NCBI GenBank assembly: GCA_050633705.1
Contig: JBOEGZ010000008.1
Span: 1-64,000 of the forward strand
DNA length: 64,000 nt
Origin: JAJFHI01 sp050633705
GTDB taxonomy: Bacteria; Pseudomonadota; Alphaproteobacteria; Rhizobiales; Hyphomicrobiaceae
Direction of reading: 5' to 3'
Shown here: piece by piece, positions 42,868 through 52,157 of the stretch
How the letters are laid out: the number at the start of each line of letters is the position of its first letter
Numbering within the stretch: the first letter of the stretch is position 1
The notes under the pieces: model-generated
The model's input: the letters and a program-made list of their open reading frames with translations, nothing else
Databases searched by the model: none
What the model was told of the DNA's origin: nothing
Made by a program: the position numbers and the translations under genes

Positions 42868-44476
42868 AGGCTTCTGCTTCAATTTCGGCAACAATGACAG
42901 TAAAAGTTTCGCATGCGTAGGCGGCAGTGAGCGCGCGGGCGAGCGATTGTGCTGACGTGACGCGCTCTCCTTTGCCGCCAAAAGCTTCTGCAATATCCTC
43001 AAACCGTGTTGCTCCTAGTTTAACACCGGCTTGTGCGAGTCCCGCCTGACGTTGCTTGAGTTCGATCAGGGCAAGGCTGTGGTCTTGTAAAACAATAATT
43101 ACGACCGGCAAGCTTTGATCGCGTAATGTGGCAAGTTCACCCAGTCCCATTTCAAGACCACCGTCTCCAACCACGCTAATCGCTGTGATCTCTGGCGCGG
43201 CTTTACGGGCGCCGGTCGCTAAAGGAACAGCGGCCCCCATAGTGCAAAAGCCAGCGGACTGCAAAAGCGTATTGGGTGTTTGGAACCGCATCATTTGGCT
43301 CAAGAGAATACGGTGGGCGCCGGAATCAACCGTGACGATCGAATTTTCCGGTTTGGTGTCTTGAAGAACAGTAAAAACCGAGTGTGGTCCCCAATCAGTT
43401 GGCGGCTTGAAGGCTTGCAGTAAGTCATTCTTTGCAGCACTTGGCGCACCGTCAGGCCACTTGGCAGGCGTGTCAGGAGCTTCGGGATGGTCCAGCACCG
43501 TTTGCAAAATCAGCTCCGTTGGGCCTTCGATATGAAGATCACCGCGGTGCATTCCATGATCTGCCACTGGCGGTCCAAGCGCGATTACGTGTTGGTTGGG
43601 CTTAAACGGTTGGCACCATGGTTGACGCATTTCGATTGGGTCGTAACCAACGAGCAAAATCAGATCACTTTGAGCGACGAGTGGTAATATTGTTTTATCT
43701 GCCAGGGGAGAGAGCCCTGCAGCACCCAGGCTCAGGGGGTGGTCTTCGTCGATTGTACCCTTGGCTTTATAAGTCGTGAGCACTGGAATTTGATAATTCT
43801 CAGCAAGTTTGGTCAGGGCTGGGCCAGCGCCGTCTTTCACGGCGTCGAGACCTGCAATCATAATCGGGCGTTGGGACTTTTCCAATGCGCGGTAAACAAG
43901 AGAAAATTCAGGGCTATCGGGTGTGTACTTCGGGCGTGGTTTCGGTGTGTTTTTAACGACGGCGTCATCAGCTGTTGCCAGCTTTGCCGCAGTTTCTGGA
44001 GCTAGATCGATGTGCACGGGTCCCATAGGATGAGCCATCGCCACCGAAATTGCACGCGCGACGGTCGCGCCGACGCCTTCGGTTTCAACCTCGAAGCTGG
44101 CTTTCACGAGTGGGTGCAATAATTTTTTGTGGTCGACAACCTGATGCGTGTAAGTTCCGCGGATGTTGTGATCAACGACACCTGAAATTACAATCAGTGG
44201 GACATGCTCTTGGGACGCATCCGCGATCCCATTGACGGCATTGGCAAGTCCCGGACCGAGCGTGGTCACAAGTAGTCCTGGCGCGCCGGTGACACTAAAT
44301 GCACCTGCCGCCATGATGGCAGCGGCTGTTTCATGCCTTGCGAGGGTAAATTCAACGCCCGCCTGATTGAGCGCATCAACCAGAGTGACAACCTCACCAC
44401 CCGGCATACCAAAGGCGTGGCGAATGTCATGTGCCGAGAGGGTTTCAGCGACGATGTCTGCAACGCGTGCGGTCAA
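42851..44476 (-). CDS. TPP-binding acetolactate synthase-like enzyme
   Basis: 541-residue thiamine-diphosphate enzyme. PYR domain: HAFGMPGGEVVTLVDAL near 18, ARHETAAAIMAAGAFSVTGAPGLLVTTLGPGLANAVNGIADA near 41-83 with the catalytic Glu in RHE. The middle domain covers about 185-330. PP domain: GFCTMGAAVPLATGARKA near 407 and VVGDGGLEMGLGELATLRDQSLPVVIIVLQDHSLALIELKQ near 430-470 (GDG then D-H where Asn-Asn is usual). It is distinct from the other TPP enzyme in the window. No partner subunit; an OpgC-like gene overlaps its end. Reaction not predictable; many orphan members are annotated as acetolactate synthase without proof. Confidence 0.85.
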   Translation of the reverse strand: MTARVADIVAETLSAHDIRHAFGMPGGEVVTLVDALNQAGVEFTLARHETAAAIMAAGAFSVTGAPGLLVTTLGPGLANAVNGIADASQEHVPLIVISGVVDHNIRGTYTHQVVDHKKLLHPLVKASFEVETEGVGATVARAISVAMAHPMGPVHIDLAPETAAKLATADDAVVKNTPKPRPKYTPDSPEFSLVYRALEKSQRPIMIAGLDAVKDGAGPALTKLAENYQIPVLTTYKAKGTIDEDHPLSLGAAGLSPLADKTILPLVAQSDLILLVGYDPIEMRQPWCQPFKPNQHVIALGPPVADHGMHRGDLHIEGPTELILQTVLDHPEAPDTPAKWPDGAPSAAKNDLLQAFKPPTDWGPHSVFTVLQDTKPENSIVTVDSGAHRILLSQMMRFQTPNTLLQSAGFCTMGAAVPLATGARKAAPEITAISVVGDGGLEMGLGELATLRDQSLPVVIIVLQDHSLALIELKQRQAGLAQAGVKLGATRFEDIAEAFGGKGERVTSAQSLARALTAAYACETFTVIVAEIEAEAYAGRI

Positions 44477-44653
44477 TGTCTTGAGGCCATGGTTGGAGTG
44501 ACGATTGGGCCATCAAGGCAAATGAACGCAGCCTTGACACCAGCGGCTGCGGATTGGTTCCGCCCGCCTTTGGCCTGTGTCGGTGGTGTCATGGTTCTCA
44601 TGGATGGTCTTTTTCTGGAGAAACAATTTTAAATCAGCCGGATCTCACCGCTG

Positions 44654-46039
44654 TTAATGGAACATCGTCGATGATGCGATCTCAGACAACTCATTTCGAA
44701 CCTCGCGGTCGCTCGCATTCGACAGACGGCGGTTAACGAGGTCAATGAACTGATCGCTGCTGCGTTGATTGGCACGTAAGCGGATGATGGATTCTGTCTG
44801 ATTGCGGTCGCCACCGTCTGCGGCGGCCAACAACAAGGTTCGCAGGAACACATCGCGCTGGGCATGGCTGCCGCCGATACATTGCAGGCGTTCGGCAATA
44901 CCTGTCAGGTCGTTTTGAAGTGCCACGCCGTGGTCTTTGCGCGATGCGACGATGACACGTGCCAGTTCTGCGCCAACACGGGCGGCAACTTTTGCCTGAT
45001 CGCCCGTGCTGCGTTCTGCACTCGCGTGCAGCTCGTCGACAAGTTCCAACGCGCCCAGGTGATCGCCCGACGCCACAAGTGCCATTAAGAAGTGAAGAGC
45101 ACCAAAAACATAGGTCGCGTCGCGGCGTTGATTGACGGCTATTTCGCGCAACTTCTCCCAGCGATCGCCAACATCAACGCCTTCTTGTTCCAACCGCCAA
45201 AGCATAGAAGCCGCATTGGCCATGTCGCGAAAATCTTGCGACGGTGTTGGTGAGATGTCTTTGTCATAAAGCTCAAGTACGGACGTGTGATCACCGAGCT
45301 CAAGTCGAAACAGGCCGAGATGCCAAGCAAGGTGAAAACCGAAGTTGTTACACTTTGGCCAAAGTGGGCGAGAGGTTTCGAGCCATTTGGCGCCTTCTTC
45401 GGTGCGCTGGTTCATTTCCATGACGTGACTTACGGCATGCAAACCCCAAGCGTCGGCGGGTTCGAGTAAGACACCTTGACGACCTGTTGATTCTGCTTCG
45501 CGATAGTGGCCGCACTCTTCTAAACCGAAGGCATGGCAACCAAGCAAATAGCCATAGCCGCCCACGTCTTTTGACCAAGCTGGTAGGACTGTCGCTGTGG
45601 TTGCGAGCATTTTATCGGGTTGGCCAGACATGAAGCGAAGCCCATGGCCAAGTTTAACGGCCAGGAAGTCTCGGGGATGCAGGATCAGGTGGTCTTCAAT
45701 GCGATGCGCTGCGGCCTGCATGCGACCGGCGGCGCTTAATTCCAAGGTTTCGACCAAAGCCCGCTCGCTCGGCGTTCCGTTGTGGATACGCTTCAAACAC
45801 GCCCGCGCTTGTTTTGCCAACTCACGACCGGCAATCATGTCATTTTGTTTTGCCAGTAAAACCGTGCCAATGCCTTTTAGTGCAATGCCAGCGCAAAAGT
45901 CCGGGTCACTTTCCAGTGCTTTTGTCAGGCTGTCACCGAGCGGTTGATGTGCAGCAACAGCGACAACGGCGTCTTCATACGCGCTCACGGCGGCGTCACT
46001 CGAGGTTGTGTGTTGGCCACCGAAACGGTCGGTTTTCAT
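44654..46039 (-). CDS. TTC38-like tetratricopeptide protein
   Basis: 461 residues, cytosolic (no signal peptide). It resembles the TTC38 family: an N-terminal SAYEDAVVAVAAHQPLGDSLTKALESDPDFC, LLGCHAFGLEECGHYREAESTGRQGVLLEPADAWGLHAVSHVMEMNQRTEEGAKWL (near 158-215, the family's most conserved block), and NNFGFHLAWHLGLFRLELGDHTSVLELYDKDI. TPR-type helical repeats run throughout. Role unknown; the eukaryotic namesake is also uncharacterised. Located upstream of the TPP-enzyme gene on the same strand (177-base gap), so a shared transcript is possible but not shown. Confidence 0.85.
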   Translation of the reverse strand: MKTDRFGGQHTTSSDAAVSAYEDAVVAVAAHQPLGDSLTKALESDPDFCAGIALKGIGTVLLAKQNDMIAGRELAKQARACLKRIHNGTPSERALVETLELSAAGRMQAAAHRIEDHLILHPRDFLAVKLGHGLRFMSGQPDKMLATTATVLPAWSKDVGGYGYLLGCHAFGLEECGHYREAESTGRQGVLLEPADAWGLHAVSHVMEMNQRTEEGAKWLETSRPLWPKCNNFGFHLAWHLGLFRLELGDHTSVLELYDKDISPTPSQDFRDMANAASMLWRLEQEGVDVGDRWEKLREIAVNQRRDATYVFGALHFLMALVASGDHLGALELVDELHASAERSTGDQAKVAARVGAELARVIVASRKDHGVALQNDLTGIAERLQCIGGSHAQRDVFLRTLLLAAADGGDRNQTESIIRLRANQRSSDQFIDLVNRRLSNASDREVRNELSEIASSTMFH

Positions 46040-46588
46040 GTTCTTCTCCGCTTGTCCACTTGCTGGTTGTTGGTTTTGCGCTCAAACCAGCTCGCGTTTG
46101 TAATAATCATCCGAATCACAGCGTCGCATTACAAAATGCTCACCGCATGAAGGCATCTTCGAGGCAGAAGTAGCTGGCTGGCTTGAAACCCACCTGAAAC
46201 CGAGTGACTTGCTTCTTCTGCCGATCAATGGCCGTGCAAATCTTGGGCTTGGGGAATTGAGATTGCTAATCACTCGACATCACACTGTTGCGAGCAAAAT
46301 AGGCCTAACGGGCGGCAATAAGCCTGACAGACCTCAAAATCGGCAAATTCGCTTAAAACCGACCAGCCTTTGCTCCAATTTTCGGCAAAAATGTCAAAGT
46401 TTTCATGTTGTGTACCCATTTTTGTTTCGAACGATTTGAAAACAGCCATTGTCAATATCTTGTGATCGCCAACCCCTTTGGCAGACGCCATTTACCAATT
46501 AATGCTGTCATGACACTGCCAACAGCTTTTTGTGCGGGCGTGTGACACGCTGCCTGCATTTTTTTGACCATTGGGAGGCCTTTTAAAC
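46040..46588. other. Divergent intergenic region
   Basis: 549 bases between the TTC38-like gene (minus) and the esterase gene (plus). I see no gene, RNA or clear repeat. It ends with GGGAGG (46573-46578), the ribosome site of the esterase gene. Confidence 0.5.
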
Positions 46589-47518
46589 GTGATTGTTCTT
46601 GTTCGACGTCGTCTTCGGTCTCTTTTTAGCACAGAGCACCGGACGCGAACTCGATCAACGATCACGGTCTGCCTTGGTCTTTGCGCGATCATTGTTGTTT
46701 GTGTGATTGGCTTGGGGGACGGAGTGGCTGGGGCTGCAAAGTCTGAAGCCCGATCTCAGTTGCCTTGTTCGCCGTCACGCCCGTGCACGGCGCAATCGCT
46801 GCAGTATATTGCAATCCCGCCTCGGAATTGGAATGGCCGTGACCGGCTTCGTGTCGCGCTGTGGTTGCATGGCTACGGACGTACGGCTCATATCCCCGCG
46901 CGCAACAAGAAGCTTGTGCAAGTGTTCGACAAGCATAATTTTCTGTTCATCGCGCCGAGTGGATACAACAAGGCTTGGGCGGTTCCAGGTGCACCACCGA
47001 CAGGTCGAGATGATATTTCTTACATCGCGGATGTACTCAACGATGTGGGCAACCATTACCCGATATCACGTGACGATTCGGTTGTGCTTGGCTTTTCCCT
47101 TGGCGCATCATTTGTTTGGACGTTGGCATGCCAGCGCCCTGACTTATTTCGCTATCACATCGCAATAGCAGGAGGCTTCTGGCGGCCTCATCCCAAAGAG
47201 TGTGCCACAGGGCCGCTCAACTTGCTTCATATCCATGGTGAGAAAGATGGTGTTGTTCCATTGCATGGTCGCAAGATTGGTTCGCGGTGGTATCAAGGCG
47301 ATGTGCCACAAGGGTTGGCATTTTGGCGGTTTACAAAAGGCTGCGAAGACTTCGGGCAACCGTATGCGGGTTCGGGCGGATCGACCTGTCGCAATGCGCA
47401 AAATTGCAAATCAAAACAAGACACGTCGATTATTTCATGCCGACATTCTGGTGGCCATATTGTTAAGCCGTCATGGGTTAATTGGGCTTTGGGCCAGATC
47501 GCCAAAGCGGTTAAGTGA
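46589..47518 (+). CDS. Secreted PHB depolymerase/feruloyl-esterase-like hydrolase
   Basis: 309 residues from GTG 46589, ten bases after GGGAGG. A basic N-terminus then hydrophobic VCLGLCAIIVVCVIGLGDGVAGA forms a signal or anchor. The alpha/beta hydrolase body: ALWLHGYGRTA (oxyanion strand), NFLFIAPSGYNKAW, DISYIADVLNDV and the nucleophile elbow LGFSLGASFVW (Gly-x-Ser-x-Gly, Ser near 173). Then LLHIHGEKDGVVPLHG (catalytic Asp) and SCRHSGGHIVKPSW (catalytic His). Cys-rich, consistent with export. It resembles LpqC/PHB-depolymerase-like esterases; substrate may be a polyester or feruloyl ester, not decidable. Confidence 0.87.
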   Translation: MIVLVRRRLRSLFSTEHRTRTRSTITVCLGLCAIIVVCVIGLGDGVAGAAKSEARSQLPCSPSRPCTAQSLQYIAIPPRNWNGRDRLRVALWLHGYGRTAHIPARNKKLVQVFDKHNFLFIAPSGYNKAWAVPGAPPTGRDDISYIADVLNDVGNHYPISRDDSVVLGFSLGASFVWTLACQRPDLFRYHIAIAGGFWRPHPKECATGPLNLLHIHGEKDGVVPLHGRKIGSRWYQGDVPQGLAFWRFTKGCEDFGQPYAGSGGSTCRNAQNCKSKQDTSIISCRHSGGHIVKPSWVNWALGQIAKAVK

Positions 47519-47616
47519 TTTGGCTTTTATGCCCGTCAAACTTGAATTGGCCAAGGTCTGTGACTTGGGTTAAGTAAGGCGCTCAGTAAGCACTCGTTGT
47601 TTTATGAGGTCGAAAA

Positions 47617-48081
47617 ATGCGCACGTGGAAAAGTTTTGCCGCCGTGATTGCAATCATCGCTTTGGTTGTTGCTATGAGTTACGCATATGTTGGCCTATCC
47701 ATACCTACAACAGTCAACGACGAAGGAAAGACAATGACCACAGACACAGGCCTGCAGATTACCGATACTGTTGTCGGTACCGGTGTAACGCCAAGCCGAG
47801 GGCAAACGTGCGTAATGCATTATACAGGCTGGCTTTATGAAAACGGTGCCAAGGGCCAAAAATTCGACAGTTCGGTCGATCGCGGAACGCCGTTTGAGTT
47901 TGCGATCGGTACGGGCCAGGTGATCGGTGGTTGGGATCAAGGCGTTGCAACCATGAAAGTTGGTGGCAAGCGCACGCTCATCATTCCTCCGGAGTTGGGC
48001 TACGGCGAACGTGGTGCAGGTGGTGTTATTCCACCAAACGCAACGCTGATGTTCGATGTTGAATTGCTTGACGTAAAGTAA
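47617..48081 (+). CDS. FKBP-type peptidyl-prolyl cis-trans isomerase
   Basis: 154 residues: an N-terminal hydrophobic segment SFAAVIAIIALVVAMSYAYVGL (about 6-27) makes it exported or anchored, followed by one FKBP domain. Conserved residues: VMHYTGWLYENG near 67, FDSSVDRGTPFEFAIGTGQVIGGWDQGVATMKVGGKRTLIIPPELGYGERGAGGVIPPNATLMFDVELL-type core (pieces within 83-152), including the active-site Trp in GGWDQG and Tyr in GYGERG. It speeds proline isomerisation during folding in the periplasm. It lies about 100 bases after the esterase gene; a strong terminator follows. Confidence 0.95.
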   Translation: MRTWKSFAAVIAIIALVVAMSYAYVGLSIPTTVNDEGKTMTTDTGLQITDTVVGTGVTPSRGQTCVMHYTGWLYENGAKGQKFDSSVDRGTPFEFAIGTGQVIGGWDQGVATMKVGGKRTLIIPPELGYGERGAGGVIPPNATLMFDVELLDVK

Positions 48082-48091
48082 GACAGGACGT

Positions 48092-48137
48092 GTGGTGGTG
48101 AAAGGCTTGCATCAGGCTTTACCACCACATTTTTTTT
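48092..48137 (+). terminator. Rho-independent terminator after the FKBP gene
   Basis: GTGGTGGT (48092-48099) pairs with ACCACCAC (48121-48128), with inner pairing between AAAG and CTTT. A run of T follows at 48130-48137. Confidence 0.88.
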
Positions 48138-48260
48138 CGCAAGTGATCAATCGTTGATGATTGCTTGAATTCGCCACACCACAAAAATCAACGCATTGAG
48201 CCAACTCATTAGGCCAACTTGTAATGGCCACGCGTGATGGTCTCGCCGACAAAAACACAT

Positions 48261-48809
48261 TTACTGGGCGAGCAGCAGTCCTGCCATAACAACCATACCT
48301 AAGTCTTCGGTGAGTGTTACGGTTGATAAGGGCACGCTCAAGATATTGCCCATGCATGGGCAATTGATATTCAAACCTTCACGCAAGGCTTTGATGACGC
48401 CAATGGCGCCAAACCCAAAAACGGCAATTGTGATTACGTAGACGAGGTCGGGCATGATGAAGGCGAGGTAGGTAAGCCCCAACCCCAATTCAATGAATGG
48501 ATAAACAAGTCCGTAAGTTGGGTTGGCTTTTGCCAAAAGGTCATATTTGGCGAAACCAGATCTAAAACCGTTGAGGTCAAATAATTTAAGAAGAGCAAAC
48601 ACGATCAGGAATACACCCATATAGGCATGCATAAAGCCTGACATCGCGCTTGTGCCAGCGGGTGCAGAAAACCCGCTCGTCAGTGCAAGAGCCGCGAGGC
48701 CGGAGGTGACAACGAGACATGCCAGCGGCCAATAAGCGCTGAGTTTATCGATAAGATTTAGATGTCCGGTGTTGTCTGCATGCAGGTGTTGGCGTTCGAG
48801 GCGACCCAT
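48261..48809 (-). CDS. MauE/DoxX-type redox-associated membrane protein
   Basis: 182 residues from ATG 48809, preceded by TGGAGAATGCT; the frame upstream is open but not family-like. Five hydrophobic segments: AYWPLACLVVTSGLAALAL, MHAYMGVFLIVFALLKLFDL, YPFIELGLGLTYLAFI, LVYVITIAVFGFGAIGVI and LGMVVMAGLLLA. The motif NCPCMGNILSVPLSTVTLTEDLGM near 148 has a Cys-Pro-Cys typical of MauE-like members of the DoxX superfamily, thought to handle thiol redox chemistry or methylamine dehydrogenase maturation. No mau genes are here, so the role is unknown. Divergent from the asparaginase gene. Confidence 0.83.
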   Translation of the reverse strand: MGRLERQHLHADNTGHLNLIDKLSAYWPLACLVVTSGLAALALTSGFSAPAGTSAMSGFMHAYMGVFLIVFALLKLFDLNGFRSGFAKYDLLAKANPTYGLVYPFIELGLGLTYLAFIMPDLVYVITIAVFGFGAIGVIKALREGLNINCPCMGNILSVPLSTVTLTEDLGMVVMAGLLLAQ

Positions 48810-48998
48810 AGCATTCTCCAATTCGGCATTTACAACACTTAATCTAATGTCTGTGGCACGCAATTTCCATAACTGTGACGATGTTGGCAAAAAATCACAT
48901 ATTGTCCGGTGCAAGAGATCAACCATTGTGTTCGCCAGACCGGACAATGTATGCAACAAAACAAATTCAAATCCCCACGGCGGAAAGACGACTGAGAT

Positions 48999-50012
48999 AT
49001 GGCCAATCCGGTTTTGATAGAGGTCACGCGTGGGCCGTTGGTGGAAAGTTTCCATACCGGCTCACTTGCACTGGTGCGACCAGATGGTGAGATTGTATTG
49101 GCGATGGGGGATGTAACCAGCGATGTATTTCCACGCTCGGCGATTAAGGCTCTGCAAGCCATTCCACTTGTAGAAAGTGGTGCCGCCGATGCGTTTGGTT
49201 ACGGTGCGCCTGAGATTGCGCTGGCGTGTGCGTCACATACGGGCACCCAACGCCATGTGGATTTGGCCGGCGATATGCTGAAAGCCCTTGAGCTGGATAC
49301 CAATGCTCTTGGCTGTGGGATACATCCACCATTGGCAATGCCAGCGGCTAAGGCGTTGTGGACGTCAGGGGGGGAGGCGACCCAGTTGCACAACAATTGC
49401 TCTGGCAAACACGCTGGAATGCTGGCGACCGCCAAACATTTTGGCGATTCACTCGACGAATATTGGCTGCCAAGCCATCCTGTGCAACAGCGTGTGCATG
49501 ACACATTAAGTGAATTGTGTGATCGAGAGCTGGGTAACAATGTCATGGGCTTTGATGGATGTTCGGTGCCAAACTGGGCGATGCCGCTGCAGGTGATGGC
49601 ACAAATATTTGCCAAGGTGACAACTGGCAGGGGAATGTCCGGACGGCGACGCGATGCGGTAAATCGTATTTGTCATGCGTGTTGGGCAGAGCCTGAATTG
49701 GTGGCAGGGCCAGGGCGCGCTGATTCCGTCATTATGCGTGCGGTGCCAGGTCGCGTGTTTATGAAAACCGGTGCTGAGGGTGTCTATTGCGGGGCGTTAC
49801 CAGAGGCAGAGTTGGGTTTTGCCTTAAAGATTGACGACGGTTTGACGCGCGCCTCTGCCGGTGCTGCGATTGCCCTGATCGAAACGTTGCTGCCCGATGC
49901 TCGAGGACTGATGAAGCGGCGGACGATTAAAAGTTGGCGGGGTATTGAGGTTGGAGAGATTCGGACTGGACCAGATTTAGCTGATGCCTTAGCCAAACTC
50001 GCGTGTCAGTAA
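48999..50012 (+). CDS. Asparaginase II-family protein
   Basis: 337 residues, Pfam Asparaginase_II type (rhizobial AnsA-like L-asparaginase group, unrelated to E. coli AnsB). Signatures: NPVLIEVTRGPLVESFHTGSLALVRPDGEIVLAMGD over about 3-38, FPRSAIKALQAIPLVESGAADAFG near 47-70, ALACASHTG near 77, and QLHNNCSGKHAGMLATAKHF near 130-149 with its conserved Ser-Gly-Lys-His. The central part has MGFDGCSVPNWAMPL near 183. Cytosolic. Expected reaction: L-asparagine to L-aspartate and ammonia. ATG 48999 stands behind a weak ribosome site. Divergent from the MauE-like gene, convergent with the beta-helix gene. Confidence 0.9.
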   Translation: MANPVLIEVTRGPLVESFHTGSLALVRPDGEIVLAMGDVTSDVFPRSAIKALQAIPLVESGAADAFGYGAPEIALACASHTGTQRHVDLAGDMLKALELDTNALGCGIHPPLAMPAAKALWTSGGEATQLHNNCSGKHAGMLATAKHFGDSLDEYWLPSHPVQQRVHDTLSELCDRELGNNVMGFDGCSVPNWAMPLQVMAQIFAKVTTGRGMSGRRRDAVNRICHACWAEPELVAGPGRADSVIMRAVPGRVFMKTGAEGVYCGALPEAELGFALKIDDGLTRASAGAAIALIETLLPDARGLMKRRTIKSWRGIEVGEIRTGPDLADALAKLACQ

Positions 50013-50028
50013 GAATTTGAAAAACGCA

Positions 50029-51411
50029 TCACACCGCCGTATTTACCGCGACAGTGACATTGCCAATTTTGCTCGTGTTATTTGCAAGTTCTGCATCGAT
50101 AGCGCGGCCAAACTCGTGCCTCATGATAGCGCCATCTTTTGCACCCGAGATCATGTTATTGGTGACCGAACATGCTGCGTTCTTCGCGTTTGAAGAAATC
50201 AAAATTCCGTATCTGGAGTTGCGAATAAGATTTCCGCTGGCGATGATATCCCTCATGTTGGCGCCCCATCCCATAATGATACCAGCAGAGGTAGCTCCTT
50301 CAATTGTGTTGCCAGTCACCGATGTATCGGCTTCGACAAAAATGCCGTTACCACGTTTGTCATGGGGCTCGTGTTCGCGACGAAGAAGATTGCGAATGAG
50401 GTTGCCTTGGACAACACCAAGACGCCCGCCTTGACTGAAGTTTGTCATGGAGATGCCGGTGGCGGCAGTGTCCACAACGTTGTTGGCAATCAAAGCGCCT
50501 TGAAATCCAAATTCTGAATAAAGGGCGACTTCACCGATACGTTGGCAATGGTTTGCGACCATCTGAATGTTGGACGCTGAATTTGCTCGAACGGCTGAGT
50601 AGGCGCAATCGGAGATGTGGTTGTTGATGACCTGAACGTTGTTTGCGCGAAAAACGTTAATACCGTTTCCGTTTTGGCCCGATCCGCCAGCGCTGGCTTT
50701 AATGTTTGATATGCGGTTGTTGGCAACCAAACTGGCGTCGTCGCCTGGATGGTTCCGCCAAACTTGGATGCCGTTATTTTTACAATCTAAGACAGTATTG
50801 TTGGAAATCGTCAGTCCTTGCGATTGTAAAGCATGAATGGCGGCCGTGCCAGCATTGGAGATTTCACAGCCATCAATCACGCCTCGGCAGTTTGTGAGGT
50901 GGATTGCGTCGTGTGTACTGTTTCGCGCGGAAATGCTTTTGAGTTTCAAGTCAGCGCAGAGTGATATTTGTAGAATGTTTTTAGCTGCACCTGTGCCATC
51001 AAGGGTCAGGTCGCAAAGGCTGAGATGAGACGCACCCGCGCTTGCCATGAGCGGTTTGTCTTGACTTGCCAGCAGCACCGTGGCTGGGCCGGAGCCAATT
51101 AAGCGGACATAATCGGGAAGTTTCAGGTCGTTGATAATGTAAGTGCCAGGACCAAGCCGAAGGCTTGTTTTGACAACCGCTGCGGCATGCAAAGCGGCTT
51201 GCAAGGTGAGTGTCTGGTCTTTGGTGCTGTTTGCGACCAGGCCAAATTTTGCACTTTCCAACTCATGTGCTGGAGGCGCTGGTGTTGGCGGGGCTTTGCT
51301 CCGTGCGCTTGCAGGCGCGGTCAGGCCCAGTCCCAAAACGACACCGGTCGTTGTGCCGGTCGCAAGGAAAGCTCTGCGATCAAGGTTTTTATTTAAATGT
51401 TTGCTGGTCAT
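50029..51411 (-). CDS. TIGR03808-type Tat-exported right-handed beta-helix protein
   Basis: 460 residues from ATG 51411 (MTSKHLNKNL). Twin-arginine signal NLDRRAFLATGTTTGVVLGLGL at about 8-29. Then repeated short turns rich in Asn, Ile and Val over about 130-430: GVIDGCEISNAGTAAIHALQ, GLTISNNTVLDCKNNGIQVW, NVQVINNHISDCAYSAVRA. This is the coil signature of a parallel beta-helix (pectate-lyase-like). The family model TIGR03808 is a Tat-translocated repeat protein common in Hyphomicrobiales with unknown function; a polysaccharide-related role is plausible. Stop is only 16 bases from the end of the convergent asparaginase gene. Confidence 0.88.
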   Translation of the reverse strand: MTSKHLNKNLDRRAFLATGTTTGVVLGLGLTAPASARSKAPPTPAPPAHELESAKFGLVANSTKDQTLTLQAALHAAAVVKTSLRLGPGTYIINDLKLPDYVRLIGSGPATVLLASQDKPLMASAGASHLSLCDLTLDGTGAAKNILQISLCADLKLKSISARNSTHDAIHLTNCRGVIDGCEISNAGTAAIHALQSQGLTISNNTVLDCKNNGIQVWRNHPGDDASLVANNRISNIKASAGGSGQNGNGINVFRANNVQVINNHISDCAYSAVRANSASNIQMVANHCQRIGEVALYSEFGFQGALIANNVVDTAATGISMTNFSQGGRLGVVQGNLIRNLLRREHEPHDKRGNGIFVEADTSVTGNTIEGATSAGIIMGWGANMRDIIASGNLIRNSRYGILISSNAKNAACSVTNNMISGAKDGAIMRHEFGRAIDAELANNTSKIGNVTVAVNTAV

Positions 51412-51468
51412 ACCGCTTATAAAGCAAGCCTTGCGCCAGATATGGCGCCTCAATCATTTGCATTAACC

Positions 51469-52110
51469 TTAGCGTTGACCGGGCTTTGTTTCTAAGCATT
51501 CCAAGACAATCTCAACCCCTCCGGCGATGGCGCGTTCGAACGTGAAACCGTTCTTGTTATCGGCGGGAGAGAATGTTGTTGGCAAGTGAACGAACCCGCT
51601 ACAAGCGCTAGGTTTGCCTGCGGCATCGAAGGCCAGGGAATGGTAAAGAACAGTGTTGCAAAGGTAGCGCCCAGGATCGGTCGAAAGCTCCACTGGAAAA
51701 TGGTGACGTTTCAGCCTGGCCACGATGCGGTCTGAAGGGAATGTTGCGTTTTGTTTTTCAGGGCCGGTTTGCGATATACAATTGTCAACAGGAAGTCTGC
51801 CGTTAGCGTCTTCAGAGTTTTCGCAGACGTTGTAGGCCTGGCTTTCGATCACAAACCCTTCGGCGCGATCTGAGACGCCAAAGTGCAGACAAACATCAGG
51901 CAGGTGGCGCTGCATGATCGTGTTCAAAATCTGTGGTCCGGCCTCCCATTCGGTTGGTAATATTTGCTCCAGAACCGTGGTGTCTGAAAAACAGTTTTCA
52001 ATTTCGCGCGCCAATTTGTGAACGAACGGGCCAGATACATTTTCCCGCGTTCCTGGAAACGGACCAAAACCCGTCAACAAAACAGTCGTATTGGCACTTG
52101 AAGCAGTCAT
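51469..52110 (-). CDS. Pyroglutamyl-peptidase I
   Basis: Cysteine peptidase of family C15 that removes N-terminal pyroglutamate, 213 residues, cytosolic. Motifs: VLLTGFGPFPGTRENVSGPFVHKL near 9-32, ICLHFGVSDRAEGFVIESQAYN (reads VCLHFGV, near 74-95) with the region bearing the catalytic Glu, YLCNTVLYHSLAF near 150 with the nucleophile Cys, and SGFVHLPTTF near 170 with the catalytic His. Start ATG 52110 lacks a strong ribosome site, but no better start exists. It is preceded by meaB on the same strand (about 47 bases). Confidence 0.9.
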   Translation of the reverse strand: MTASSANTTVLLTGFGPFPGTRENVSGPFVHKLAREIENCFSDTTVLEQILPTEWEAGPQILNTIMQRHLPDVCLHFGVSDRAEGFVIESQAYNVCENSEDANGRLPVDNCISQTGPEKQNATFPSDRIVARLKRHHFPVELSTDPGRYLCNTVLYHSLAFDAAGKPSACSGFVHLPTTFSPADNKNGFTFERAIAGGVEIVLECLETKPGQR

Positions 52111-52157
52111 GCGTTTGATTTCGGGCCTTGCCTAGTTGTTGAGCGGCGACGAAAAAA

